A DNA stretch of 64,000 nt from BQJU01 sp965229635 (GTDB lineage: Bacteria > Bacteroidota > Bacteroidia > Chitinophagales > Saprospiraceae): assembly GCA_965229635.1 (NCBI GenBank), contig OZ245894.1, forward strand, positions 2,480,001-2,544,000, in the 5' to 3' direction. The position numbers and the translations under genes were made by a program. This document shows, piece after piece, positions 42,683-49,495 of the stretch. The notes below the pieces were generated by a model. The model did not search any database. It was not told the DNA's origin and saw nothing but the letters and a program-made list of their open reading frames with translations. Positions within the stretch are counted from its first letter, which is position 1; each line of letters begins with the position of its first letter.

Positions 42683-43287
42683 GATTTTGCGTTTAATTTG
42701 TCTCTCAACAACTGCCGGGCCCGGCGGTATTGCGTTTTGGAAGTAGACACCGAAATGCCCAGAATCTCGGCAATTTCCTGGTGCTGATATCCTTCCAAAA
42801 GGTGCAGGCTAAACACCACCCGGCAACCTTCCGGTAATTCTTTAATGCTTCGATGAATTACTTTCACGTCCATTGGAAATCCCGATGATTCTTCCTCCTG
42901 CTTAGCCGGTTGTGCTTCCAGATCGGCGGTTTCAAGCGCCAGAAAGGAGACCCGTCCGGCCTTGCGTAGGTGATTGAGCGCCATATTGACACAGATCCGC
43001 TTGATCCAGGCACCCAGGGTGGAATCTCCCTTGAAGGTATCCAGCTTTTGAAATACCTGAATGAAGGCATCCTGCAAAACATCCTCCGCTTCGGCTACTT
43101 TCGGAACCATTCTGATTACGGTGTGGTACATGGCATTGACGTAGCGTGTATACAACCGGTGCGCCGCGCGCTGGTCGCCGCTCAGACTTGCCGCAATCAG
43201 TTCAGCTTCTACCGGGTCCAGGTTGAAAGTAGATTCTTGCAAGGAATATTTGGCTTTCGTGATCTGTTTCGTGTCAATAACTGTCAT
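42679..43287 (-). CDS. ECF-subfamily RNA polymerase sigma-70 factor
   Basis: A 202-residue sigma factor with sigma region 2 (LYTRYVNAMYHTVIRMV, AEDVLQDAFIQVFQKLDTF, TLGAWIKRICVNMALNHLRK) at about residues 45-110, and region 4 (IKELPEGCRVVFSLHLLEGY, HQEIAEILGISVSTSKTQYR as helix-turn-helix) at about 147-195. It directs RNA polymerase to a specific promoter set; the linked membrane anti-sigma-like protein and secreted DUF4097 protein suggest an envelope signal. The ATG follows a nested palindrome (43291-43428) that must include or adjoin its promoter. First gene of a three-gene minus-strand operon with overlapping ends. Confidence 0.92.
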   Translation of the reverse strand: MTVIDTKQITKAKYSLQESTFNLDPVEAELIAASLSGDQRAAHRLYTRYVNAMYHTVIRMVPKVAEAEDVLQDAFIQVFQKLDTFKGDSTLGAWIKRICVNMALNHLRKAGRVSFLALETADLEAQPAKQEEESSGFPMDVKVIHRSIKELPEGCRVVFSLHLLEGYQHQEIAEILGISVSTSKTQYRRARQLLRDKLNAKS

Positions 43288-43290
43288 CGG

Positions 43291-43428
43291 GTTCGAATTC
43301 CTTTGTGTTTGTTAATAAGGATGTGGGGAAAAATGGAAGGTTGGAATTTTTTGAAAAAAATTTCACCACCATACAACCTTTCCCCGTTTTCGGGAATCTT
43401 ATTAATACATTCCAACGGGAATTCGAAT
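43291..43428. repeat. 138-bp nested palindrome directly upstream of the ECF sigma gene
   Basis: Arms pair from outside inwards: TTCGAATTCC (43292-43301) with GGAATTCGAA (43418-43427); TTAATAAG (43312-43319) with CTTATTAA (43398-43405); GGGG (43325-43328) with CCCC (43382-43385); AAGGTTG (43337-43343) with CAACCTT (43374-43380). It starts four bases before the sigma factor start codon. It could be a MITE-like insertion that now supplies the promoter, or an operator structure. Confidence 0.5.
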
Positions 43429-43540
43429 GAACTTTTATTTGACTGGGTGCTGCAAATTTGCTGTTAATTGGTTATATTTGAAGCAATCGCACTGCTTTTT
43501 GCTATCTTATCCTAACCAGTTATACCTTAAAAATGGTTCT

Positions 43541-43556
43541 TTGACAAATTTGTCAA
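43541..43556. repeat. perfect 16-bp palindrome, TTGACAAATTTGTCAA
   Basis: A complete palindrome. With its left flank (GGTTC) it repeats the 17-mer found on the minus strand at 33363-33379. It could be an operator or the end of a small element. Confidence 0.5.
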
Positions 43557-43733
43557 GAAGGAAATTTTTATACTTCCGGCGGCTGCTTTGTCAGTTGCAT
43601 TGCAATCCCCCCGGAATTTAATACATTTTTAACATAAAAAAATGTAACAAAAAGCCCATAATTAGAGTTAAAGTATATATAGTTATAAAATTGACGTTGG
43701 CTTAAGTTTCATAAACTAGTGAGTGTAAAGTAG

Positions 43734-43767
43734 CAGCCCTTCCCAACCGGAAGGGCTGTCTTTTTTG
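43734..43767 (+). terminator. strong orphan intrinsic terminator
   Basis: CAGCCCTTCC (43734-43743) pairs perfectly with GGAAGGGCTG (43749-43758) around a 5-base loop, then TCTTTTTT. No plus-strand gene precedes it, so it may end a short RNA transcribed from 43450-43730, or act as an attenuator in a long leader of the Rieske operon. Confidence 0.7.
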
Positions 43768-43890
43768 GTATACCTTCCTTCCCGGCCTTTTTTCTTATCT
43801 TGTTTTTTATTATAGAAATTGTCCAATTTGTTCCCTTCGTAACACTTTGGTCGAGAATATTTCTGCTAGTTTGTAGAAAAAACACCTGAA

Positions 43891-45534
43891 ATGCAAAACC
43901 CAATAGCCTATGCCAGTCTGATCGATCCGGTCAATCTGGTCACTTTTGATTCCCTAAATGATCGCCAACCCACTCACGCGCTAATTGAAAACACCGATCT
44001 GGTCATTATTCGTTTTGATGATAGCTTTTCTGTACTGTATGGCCGATGTTTGCACCGTGGCGCCATGCTCTCCGATGGTTTTGTGGATGACAACGATAAT
44101 CTCATCTGTGGTTTACACCAATGGGATTACCGCATTCGCACCGGCGTAAGTGAATACAATAATGAAGAAGCCCTCTATAAGTTTAAATCTGCACTACACG
44201 AAGGACATATTTATGTGGATCGGGCCGATGTGATTGCCTTTGAAGAATTGCATCCTCAACCCTTCAAGCGGGATGAATATTTGGGCGCTTACGCCGATAC
44301 TCACCCGGAGAATACCGAGCCATTCAATCATTATATTCAGGAATTGGCCAAAAATGGACTGAAAAATACCGGCCATCACGGTCCCTCGGCGGCTATGGGT
44401 GTGGACCGCAATACATTGCCCAAGTGGGAAAATATCCAGTTTCTGCCAGCGCAACTTTGGCGTCGGCCTTTGTTGGATGATGAACCCGTTTCCACAAAAG
44501 TGGTCATTGGCCCACAGGCAAAAAAGCCTCTTGAAATTGACCTGCCGTTGTTTGTATCCGATATGTCTTTTGGTGCTTTATCCAGCGAAGCCAAAATTGC
44601 ATTGGCCAGGGGCGCCAATCTGGCGGGTACGGGCATTTGCTCCGGCGAAGGAGGTATGTTGCCCGAGGAGCAAGCCAATAATGATCGCTACTTCTATGAG
44701 CTGGCTTCCGCCAAATTCGGCTTTAGCTGGGATAAGGTGGAGAAGGTGCAAGCCTTCCATTTTAAGGGAGGACAGGGCGCCAAGACCGGCACCGGTGGAC
44801 ACTTGCCCGGCAATAAGGTCAATCAGCAGATCGCCTCTGTTCGGGGACTCGAAGTAGGCCAGCCTGCCATTTCCCCGGCTACCTTTCCCGACATCAAGAC
44901 GGTGGGAGACTTTAAAGATATTGCCGCTGAAGTGCGTGAGCGAACCGGAGGAATTCCGGTAGGTTTTAAGATTGCCGCCAGCCACATCGAAAAAGACATT
45001 GACCTTGCCCTGGAAGTTGGGGCCGATTACATTATCCTCGACGGTCGGGGAGGAGGAACTGGTGCTGCGCCCACCATTTTGCGCGATAATATCAATGTCC
45101 CAACGATCCCGGCCCTGGCCCGAGCACGCCGCCACCTGGATCGTATGGAAGTTCCGCAGATAACGCTCATCATTACCGGAGGATTGCGCGTACCCGCTGA
45201 TTTTGCGAAAGCATTAATGCTTGGAGCCGATGCCATTGCCGTATCCAATGCAGCGATTCAGGCCATTGGATGTTTGGGCATGCGCGCCTGTAATACCAAC
45301 AATTGTCCGGTGGGCATTGCTACCCAGCAACAGCACCTCCGCGATCGATTGATTATCGATAAATCGGCCCAGCAACTGGCCAATTTCTTTGAAGCCTCCA
45401 ATGAGCTCATCAAGGTGATTGCCCGGGCTTGCGGTTATGCAGATATTAGTGATTTTAATTCTGAGGATCTGAGTACTTTCGATTATGATATGCATCGACT
45501 GACAGGCATTCATTACGCAGGTATTAATCATTAA
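43891..45534 (+). CDS. Rieske [2Fe-2S] domain fused to glutamate-synthase-like FMN domain
   Basis: A 547-residue soluble protein. N-terminal residues 1-120 carry a Rieske-type motif, C53-L-H55 and C73-G-L-H76 (GRCLHRGAML and CGLHQWDY). Residues about 180-540 are the FMN-binding alpha/beta barrel of glutamate synthase large subunits: LPLFVSDMSFGALSSEAKIA, GTGICSGEGGM, FKGGQGAKTGTGGHLPG, DGRGGGTGAAPTIL, and the Cys cluster CLGMRACNTNNCPVGIAT, which in GltB binds a [3Fe-4S] centre. The glutaminase domain of GltB is absent. So it is a flavin/iron-sulfur oxidoreductase, not a complete glutamate synthase. First gene of a run to 50335 with two other Rieske fusions; it likely passes electrons within that set. 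No signal peptide. Confidence 0.88.
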   Translation: MQNPIAYASLIDPVNLVTFDSLNDRQPTHALIENTDLVIIRFDDSFSVLYGRCLHRGAMLSDGFVDDNDNLICGLHQWDYRIRTGVSEYNNEEALYKFKSALHEGHIYVDRADVIAFEELHPQPFKRDEYLGAYADTHPENTEPFNHYIQELAKNGLKNTGHHGPSAAMGVDRNTLPKWENIQFLPAQLWRRPLLDDEPVSTKVVIGPQAKKPLEIDLPLFVSDMSFGALSSEAKIALARGANLAGTGICSGEGGMLPEEQANNDRYFYELASAKFGFSWDKVEKVQAFHFKGGQGAKTGTGGHLPGNKVNQQIASVRGLEVGQPAISPATFPDIKTVGDFKDIAAEVRERTGGIPVGFKIAASHIEKDIDLALEVGADYIILDGRGGGTGAAPTILRDNINVPTIPALARARRHLDRMEVPQITLIITGGLRVPADFAKALMLGADAIAVSNAAIQAIGCLGMRACNTNNCPVGIATQQQHLRDRLIIDKSAQQLANFFEASNELIKVIARACGYADISDFNSEDLSTFDYDMHRLTGIHYAGINH

Positions 45535-45539
45535 TCTCT

Positions 45540-45752
45540 ATGCAAACGATTACCGAAACTTTTCCGCAGCACGTTCACGAGCTCAACGTGCAGGATATTA
45601 CACCTGGAACGGTTCAGGAAATTTGGCTCCACCTCATTAACAATGGCATTGTCATTGGCAAAAGTGTGAGCCCGATCAATCAAACCGGAAGTCGCATTTT
45701 GCACCTTGGCCTCAATCCCGTAGAAATACCCTGTATTGTTGATGAACTTTAG
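45540..45752 (+). CDS. small protein of the Rieske operon, unknown function
   Basis: A 70-residue soluble protein starting five bases after the Rieske-FMN gene and ending 37 bases before the Rieske-TPP gene, on the same strand, so surely co-transcribed. It is compact (NVQDITPGTVQEIWLHLINN, SRILHLGLNPVEIPCIVDEL), with one Cys and several His. I do not recognise the family. It could be a subunit or assembly factor for the enzymes on either side. Confidence 0.7.
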   Translation: MQTITETFPQHVHELNVQDITPGTVQEIWLHLINNGIVIGKSVSPINQTGSRILHLGLNPVEIPCIVDEL

Positions 45753-45789
45753 GTAGTCAACCGATTATCGGTTTATAAAACTCCATAAA

Positions 45790-47742
45790 ATGTCCGAAAA
45801 ACTCATTTGGCACAAAGTATTGGAAAATCCTGCTGACCTTCCGGAAGGTAGGGTACAGACGGTGAGTGCCGCCCATAAAACCTTTTGCCTGACCCATCAC
45901 CAGGGTCGTTTTGCTTGTTTGGATAATAAATGTCCACATCAGGGAGGGCCACTGGGGGAAGGAAGTATCGAAAAAGGGCTTTTGCGCTGCCCCTGGCACG
46001 GATGGGATTATGACCCATTGAGTGGTAAAGCCCCAGGCGGATTTGATGATGGGGTAGATACCTTTCCGGTAGAAGTCCGGGAAGATGGAATATATATTGG
46101 CCTGGCGCCTGAACCCAGGCACGAACCCACAATCTCGGACCTGATGGTAGAAACCATGATCAATTGGGGTGTTACCGTAGGTTTTGGCATGGTGGGGCAT
46201 TCCAATCTTGGTTTTGCCGATGCCATTCGCCGACAGGAAAAGGCTGGCAAGCTTCGCTTTTTTGGCATTCGTCACGAAGGTGCGGCTTCGTTTGCTGCCT
46301 CTGCCTATGGAAAACTCACCGGAATGCCCGCTTTTTGTTTTGCCATTGCCGGACCCGGCTCCACAAATATGTACACCGGCTTGTGGGATGCAAAAGTAGA
46401 TCGAGCACCAATTCTGGCCCTGACCGGCCAGGTGGCGAGCCAGGTATTGGGAACGGGGAATTTTCAGGAATTGGATTTGGTCCAGGCATTTTCATCAGTT
46501 GCAACCTTCAATCATCGGGTGCAGGAAACCAGCCCACACGCAGAGCTGATGAGTTTAGCAGTCAAACATGCTTTGTTAAAAAGAGACGTTTCTCATCTCA
46601 CTTTTCCCGATGAGGTGCAAGTTCACCTGGCGCCTGCCGAGGCGAAGCCCCAATCACCGGAGGGCAGAATGACTTCCACCAGGATTGCTCCACCCAAAGA
46701 AGCTTTCGACCAGGCGGTTGATTTGATGAAGAAAGCGAAGCGACCAGTGATTATTACCGGCCATGGTGCCCGCTTTCACATGGAGGCCATAATCGCTTTG
46801 GCCGAAAAGCTGCAATGTCCGGTGCTGACTACTTTTAAAGGAAAAGGACAAATTCCCGATAATCATCCGTTGGCCGGTGGAGTATTGGGGCGAAGTGGAA
46901 CACCCGTTGCTTCCTGGGTGATGAATGAGTGTGATCTGTTGTTGGTTTTGGGGGCTTCTTTTTCCAAGCATACGGGAATTACCCACAAAAAAACGACGAT
47001 TCAAGTGGATTTTGACCCTTTGGCTTTAGCCAAGTTCCACGAAATTGACTGCATGTTGTACGGTGAAATCTCGGTGACTGTTGAACAGTTGGCTGGTGCC
47101 CTGGACGGACAGGTAAAGACTGAAGATCAACGCCCTCAACTGGCTGAGCGCTGGCAAATATGGCGCAAGGAGAAACAACGCCGATTGGCAGAAACCAGTG
47201 ATCAGGGGTTGAGTTCGATCGCCATATTTGATGCCATGAATCGCCTGGCACCTGAACAGGCAGTGATGTGTGTGGATGTAGGCAACAATGCTTATTCCTT
47301 TGGTCGCTATTACGAAAGTAAGCCAGGTAATTCCTTCCTGATGTCGGGATATCTTGGTTCCATTGGTTTTGCTTTTCCGGCAGCAATGGGGGCCTGGGCC
47401 GCAGTTGGTGATACCCGCCCGGTGATTGCCGTTGCCGGGGATGGGGGCTTTACCCAATATCTTGGAGAAATCACCACCGCCGTAAAATACAATATGCCCA
47501 TCACTTTGATTTTGTTGAATAATGATGAACTAGGTAAGATTTCTAAAGAGCAACGATCAGCTGAATTGGATGTCTGGAAGACGAGTTTGCACAATCCCAA
47601 TTTTGCGGATTATGCCCGATCCTGTGGTGCGCTGGGCTTCAGAGTAACGAAAATAGGTCAGTTGGATGATGCCCTAAAGAATGCTTTTGCTCACCGTGGG
47701 CCGTCCGTGGTAGAAGTGATTACGGATGTAAAATTGATTTGA
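45790..47742 (+). CDS. Rieske [2Fe-2S] domain fused to thiamine-diphosphate-dependent enzyme (pyruvate oxidase/ALS-like)
   Basis: A 650-residue soluble protein. Residues 1-108 are a Rieske domain with C48-P-H50 and C67-P-W-H70 (NKCPHQGGPLGEG, LRCPWHGWDYDPLSGKAPGG). Residues about 115-645 are a full ThDP enzyme of the pyruvate oxidase / acetolactate synthase superfamily: the cofactor-activating Glu163 (GIRHEGAASFAASAYG), FAIAGPGSTNM, a central NAD/FAD-like domain (PVIITGHGARF), and the ThDP-Mg motif GDG at 550-552 ending with NN at 577-578. It should decarboxylate a 2-oxo acid and pass electrons to its own Rieske centre. Whether FAD is bound is not clear. Substrate unknown. Middle gene of the Rieske operon. 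Confidence 0.88.
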   Translation: MSEKLIWHKVLENPADLPEGRVQTVSAAHKTFCLTHHQGRFACLDNKCPHQGGPLGEGSIEKGLLRCPWHGWDYDPLSGKAPGGFDDGVDTFPVEVREDGIYIGLAPEPRHEPTISDLMVETMINWGVTVGFGMVGHSNLGFADAIRRQEKAGKLRFFGIRHEGAASFAASAYGKLTGMPAFCFAIAGPGSTNMYTGLWDAKVDRAPILALTGQVASQVLGTGNFQELDLVQAFSSVATFNHRVQETSPHAELMSLAVKHALLKRDVSHLTFPDEVQVHLAPAEAKPQSPEGRMTSTRIAPPKEAFDQAVDLMKKAKRPVIITGHGARFHMEAIIALAEKLQCPVLTTFKGKGQIPDNHPLAGGVLGRSGTPVASWVMNECDLLLVLGASFSKHTGITHKKTTIQVDFDPLALAKFHEIDCMLYGEISVTVEQLAGALDGQVKTEDQRPQLAERWQIWRKEKQRRLAETSDQGLSSIAIFDAMNRLAPEQAVMCVDVGNNAYSFGRYYESKPGNSFLMSGYLGSIGFAFPAAMGAWAAVGDTRPVIAVAGDGGFTQYLGEITTAVKYNMPITLILLNNDELGKISKEQRSAELDVWKTSLHNPNFADYARSCGALGFRVTKIGQLDDALKNAFAHRGPSVVEVITDVKLI

Positions 47743-47756
47743 TAAAACTATTGATC

Positions 47757-47969
47757 ATGCAAGCATTAGCCTACTTCTTTGTCTATCTACTTTTGGCATA
47801 TCTGGCAATCGGTCTGGTTGTGGCCATTTTTATGGCTTTTGTGGGCCTGCAAAAAATCGATACGGGAGCTGCTGACACTTCCTGGGGGTTCCGACTACTA
47901 ATGATTCCCGGGTCGGTGGCTTTTTGGCCACATTTATTATCAAAATGGATTAAATCGCGAAAATCATGA
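47757..47969 (+). CDS. small two-helix membrane protein of the Rieske operon
   Basis: I take the ATG at 47757 (MQALAYFFVYLLLAYLAIGL); a TTG at 47739 inside the previous gene's last codons is less likely. The 70-residue protein has a hydrophobic helix at about residues 4-30 and a second at about 45-62 (FRLLMIPGSVAFWPHLL) with a basic tail (KWIKSRKS). It starts 14 bases after the TPP gene and overlaps the next gene by four bases (ATGA), so co-transcription and a shared complex are likely. It may be a small subunit of the membrane cytochrome. Family not recognised. Confidence 0.72.
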   Translation: MQALAYFFVYLLLAYLAIGLVVAIFMAFVGLQKIDTGAADTSWGFRLLMIPGSVAFWPHLLSKWIKSRKS

Positions 47970-48424
47970 TACGACCCTTGCGCAAGCGACACCTCTATAT
48001 CTGGGTGCTTTTGGCCATTTTGGTGCCGGTCATTTTTGGTGCTGTGGCTTTTTCTGATCATTCGCAACCAGCAAATGAGAACTGGCATTCCCAGAGCAAA
48101 AAACAACCGCAGGAGCAGGTGCTGTTTCAAGGGGAGGAAGAAGGGGTGATTCTAAAGGTACTTCAAGTATCAGGCAGTCCCTTACGGAAATTGGAATTTG
48201 AACTTTGGGAACCATTGACGGGAACCAGTGCCTTGGTCTATTGGGTGCCGCAGGGGGAAATTGTCATTGAAAAAGGGATTTTGTTGGGTCAGGTGGGGCC
48301 ACGCGGGGTGTATACGTTCCCATTGGATTCAATCATGAGTCAACAAACCAAAGGAGCCGTTGCTCTTTATGATAACATTAAAAAAAATAAGCTCCGGGAT
48401 TTTTCTGTAGATATCGGAGAATGA
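47966..48424 (+). CDS. membrane-anchored periplasmic protein of the Rieske operon
   Basis: A 152-residue protein with one N-terminal membrane helix (about residues 9-29, LYIWVLLAILVPVIFGAVAF) after a basic stretch (MIRPLRKRH), and an exported beta-rich domain of about 110 residues (ILKVLQVSGSPLRKLEFELW, GVYTFPLDSIMSQQT). No Cys is present, so it carries no haem or iron-sulfur cluster of its own. It overlaps the preceding gene by four bases and precedes the cytochrome gene by 16. Probably an accessory subunit. Family not recognised. Confidence 0.72.
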   Translation: MIRPLRKRHLYIWVLLAILVPVIFGAVAFSDHSQPANENWHSQSKKQPQEQVLFQGEEEGVILKVLQVSGSPLRKLEFELWEPLTGTSALVYWVPQGEIVIEKGILLGQVGPRGVYTFPLDSIMSQQTKGAVALYDNIKKNKLRDFSVDIGE

Positions 48425-48440
48425 CCTAATACCCTTTATC

Positions 48441-49475
48441 ATGAGTGTAAAATACGAAGCCGTCCTGTGGAACCGGCAAAAGAGAGTATACGACCTCATC
48501 TTGTGGGGGGGGATTTTGCTGTATGCCCTGGTTTTTGGCGCATTCCACATGACGTTACACCCCAATTTCACCCCCGAGACCCTACTCATCCGCACCACCG
48601 GATCCCTTGCCTTTTTGATGTTACACATCATCCTCATCATCGGGCCGCTGTGTCGGCTGAGCCCACGTTTTTTACCACTGTTGTACAATCGTCGGCACTT
48701 TGGCGTAAGCATGTTTCTCATCGCTGCGGTACACGGGATCTTCAGCATTTTGCAATTCCATTCTCTGGGTAATGTCAATCCGCTGGTATCGGTCTTTATC
48801 TCCAACGGTGATTACGACACCCTGATGCAATTTCCCTTTCAGGTGCTGGGCTTTTTTGCCTTGCTCATCCTCTTTGTGATGGCCGTGAGCAGCCACGATT
48901 TCTGGTTGAAAAATCTGGGGCCGAAGTTTTGGAAAAGCATGCACATGCTGGTGTATATTGCCTATGGGCTGATCATGTGTCATGTGTTGCTGGGCGTCAT
49001 TCAGGTTGAAGATTCACCGGTACTGCTGTTGCTGCTGGGAGTTGGTATGGTGAGTGTCATTGGCTTGCATCTTTGGGCGGGAATACTAGAAAGGAGAAGA
49101 GAAAATGTACTGGACAACCCCAACCTGGAAGGCTGGTCCTGGGCGGGAACACCCGATGATATTGAGGAAGATCGTGCCCGGATGGTCATTGCTGAAGGGG
49201 AGAACATTGCCATTTTTAAATCAAAAGGCCAACTCTACGCCATCAATAATGTGTGCAAACACCAGAACGGACCTTTGGGAGAAGGCAAGATTGTGGACGG
49301 CTGTGTTACTTGCCCGTGGCATGGATATCAGTATTTGCCGGAAAATGGGCAGTCGCCGCCACCGTTTACCGAGAAGGTAGCCACCTACGATCTAAAAATA
49401 GTAGATGGCCAAATTTGGGTCAACCCAAATCCACATCCGGAAGGAACGCCGGTGACGCCGGTTGTCATTGCTTAA
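48441..49475 (+). CDS. ferric-reductase-like b-type cytochrome membrane domain fused to Rieske domain
   Basis: A 344-residue protein. Residues about 15-215 form six hydrophobic helices like the ferric-reductase / MsrQ (YedZ) haem-binding domain, with candidate haem His in helices 2 to 5 (FLMLHIILIIGPL, FLIAAVHGIFSIL, WKSMHMLVYIAYGLIMCHVL). Residues about 235-335 are a Rieske domain with C272-K-H274 and C291-P-W-H294 (VCKHQNGPLGEG, TCPWHGYQYLPENG). The Rieske domain resembles that of the TPP fusion. The protein should carry electrons between the Rieske domain and membrane haem, linking the soluble enzymes to quinone or a periplasmic acceptor; direction is inferred. It is inside the Rieske operon, 20 bases before the next gene. 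Confidence 0.88.
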   Translation: MSVKYEAVLWNRQKRVYDLILWGGILLYALVFGAFHMTLHPNFTPETLLIRTTGSLAFLMLHIILIIGPLCRLSPRFLPLLYNRRHFGVSMFLIAAVHGIFSILQFHSLGNVNPLVSVFISNGDYDTLMQFPFQVLGFFALLILFVMAVSSHDFWLKNLGPKFWKSMHMLVYIAYGLIMCHVLLGVIQVEDSPVLLLLLGVGMVSVIGLHLWAGILERRRENVLDNPNLEGWSWAGTPDDIEEDRARMVIAEGENIAIFKSKGQLYAINNVCKHQNGPLGEGKIVDGCVTCPWHGYQYLPENGQSPPPFTEKVATYDLKIVDGQIWVNPNPHPEGTPVTPVVIA

Positions 49476-49495
49476 GCAGCTTCAAAATCATTGTC

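Larger units (their letters stand above)
43288..43890. other. 600-base divergent intergenic region with palindromes and an orphan terminator
   Basis: Between the sigma factor and the Rieske-FMN gene. It carries a nested palindrome (43291-43428), a 16-bp perfect palindrome (43541-43556) and a strong plus-strand terminator (43734-43767) with no gene before it. No credible ORF. Confidence 0.55.

Noticed and set aside
43288..43304. GGGTTCGAATTCC resembles a tRNA T-loop
   Set aside because: No acceptor, D or anticodon arms fit around it, and the bases belong to a symmetric nested palindrome with a second copy at the other end.
43427..43621. 64-codon frame downstream of the sigma palindrome
   Set aside because: Composition is that of AT-rich non-coding DNA, and it crosses the 16-bp palindrome.
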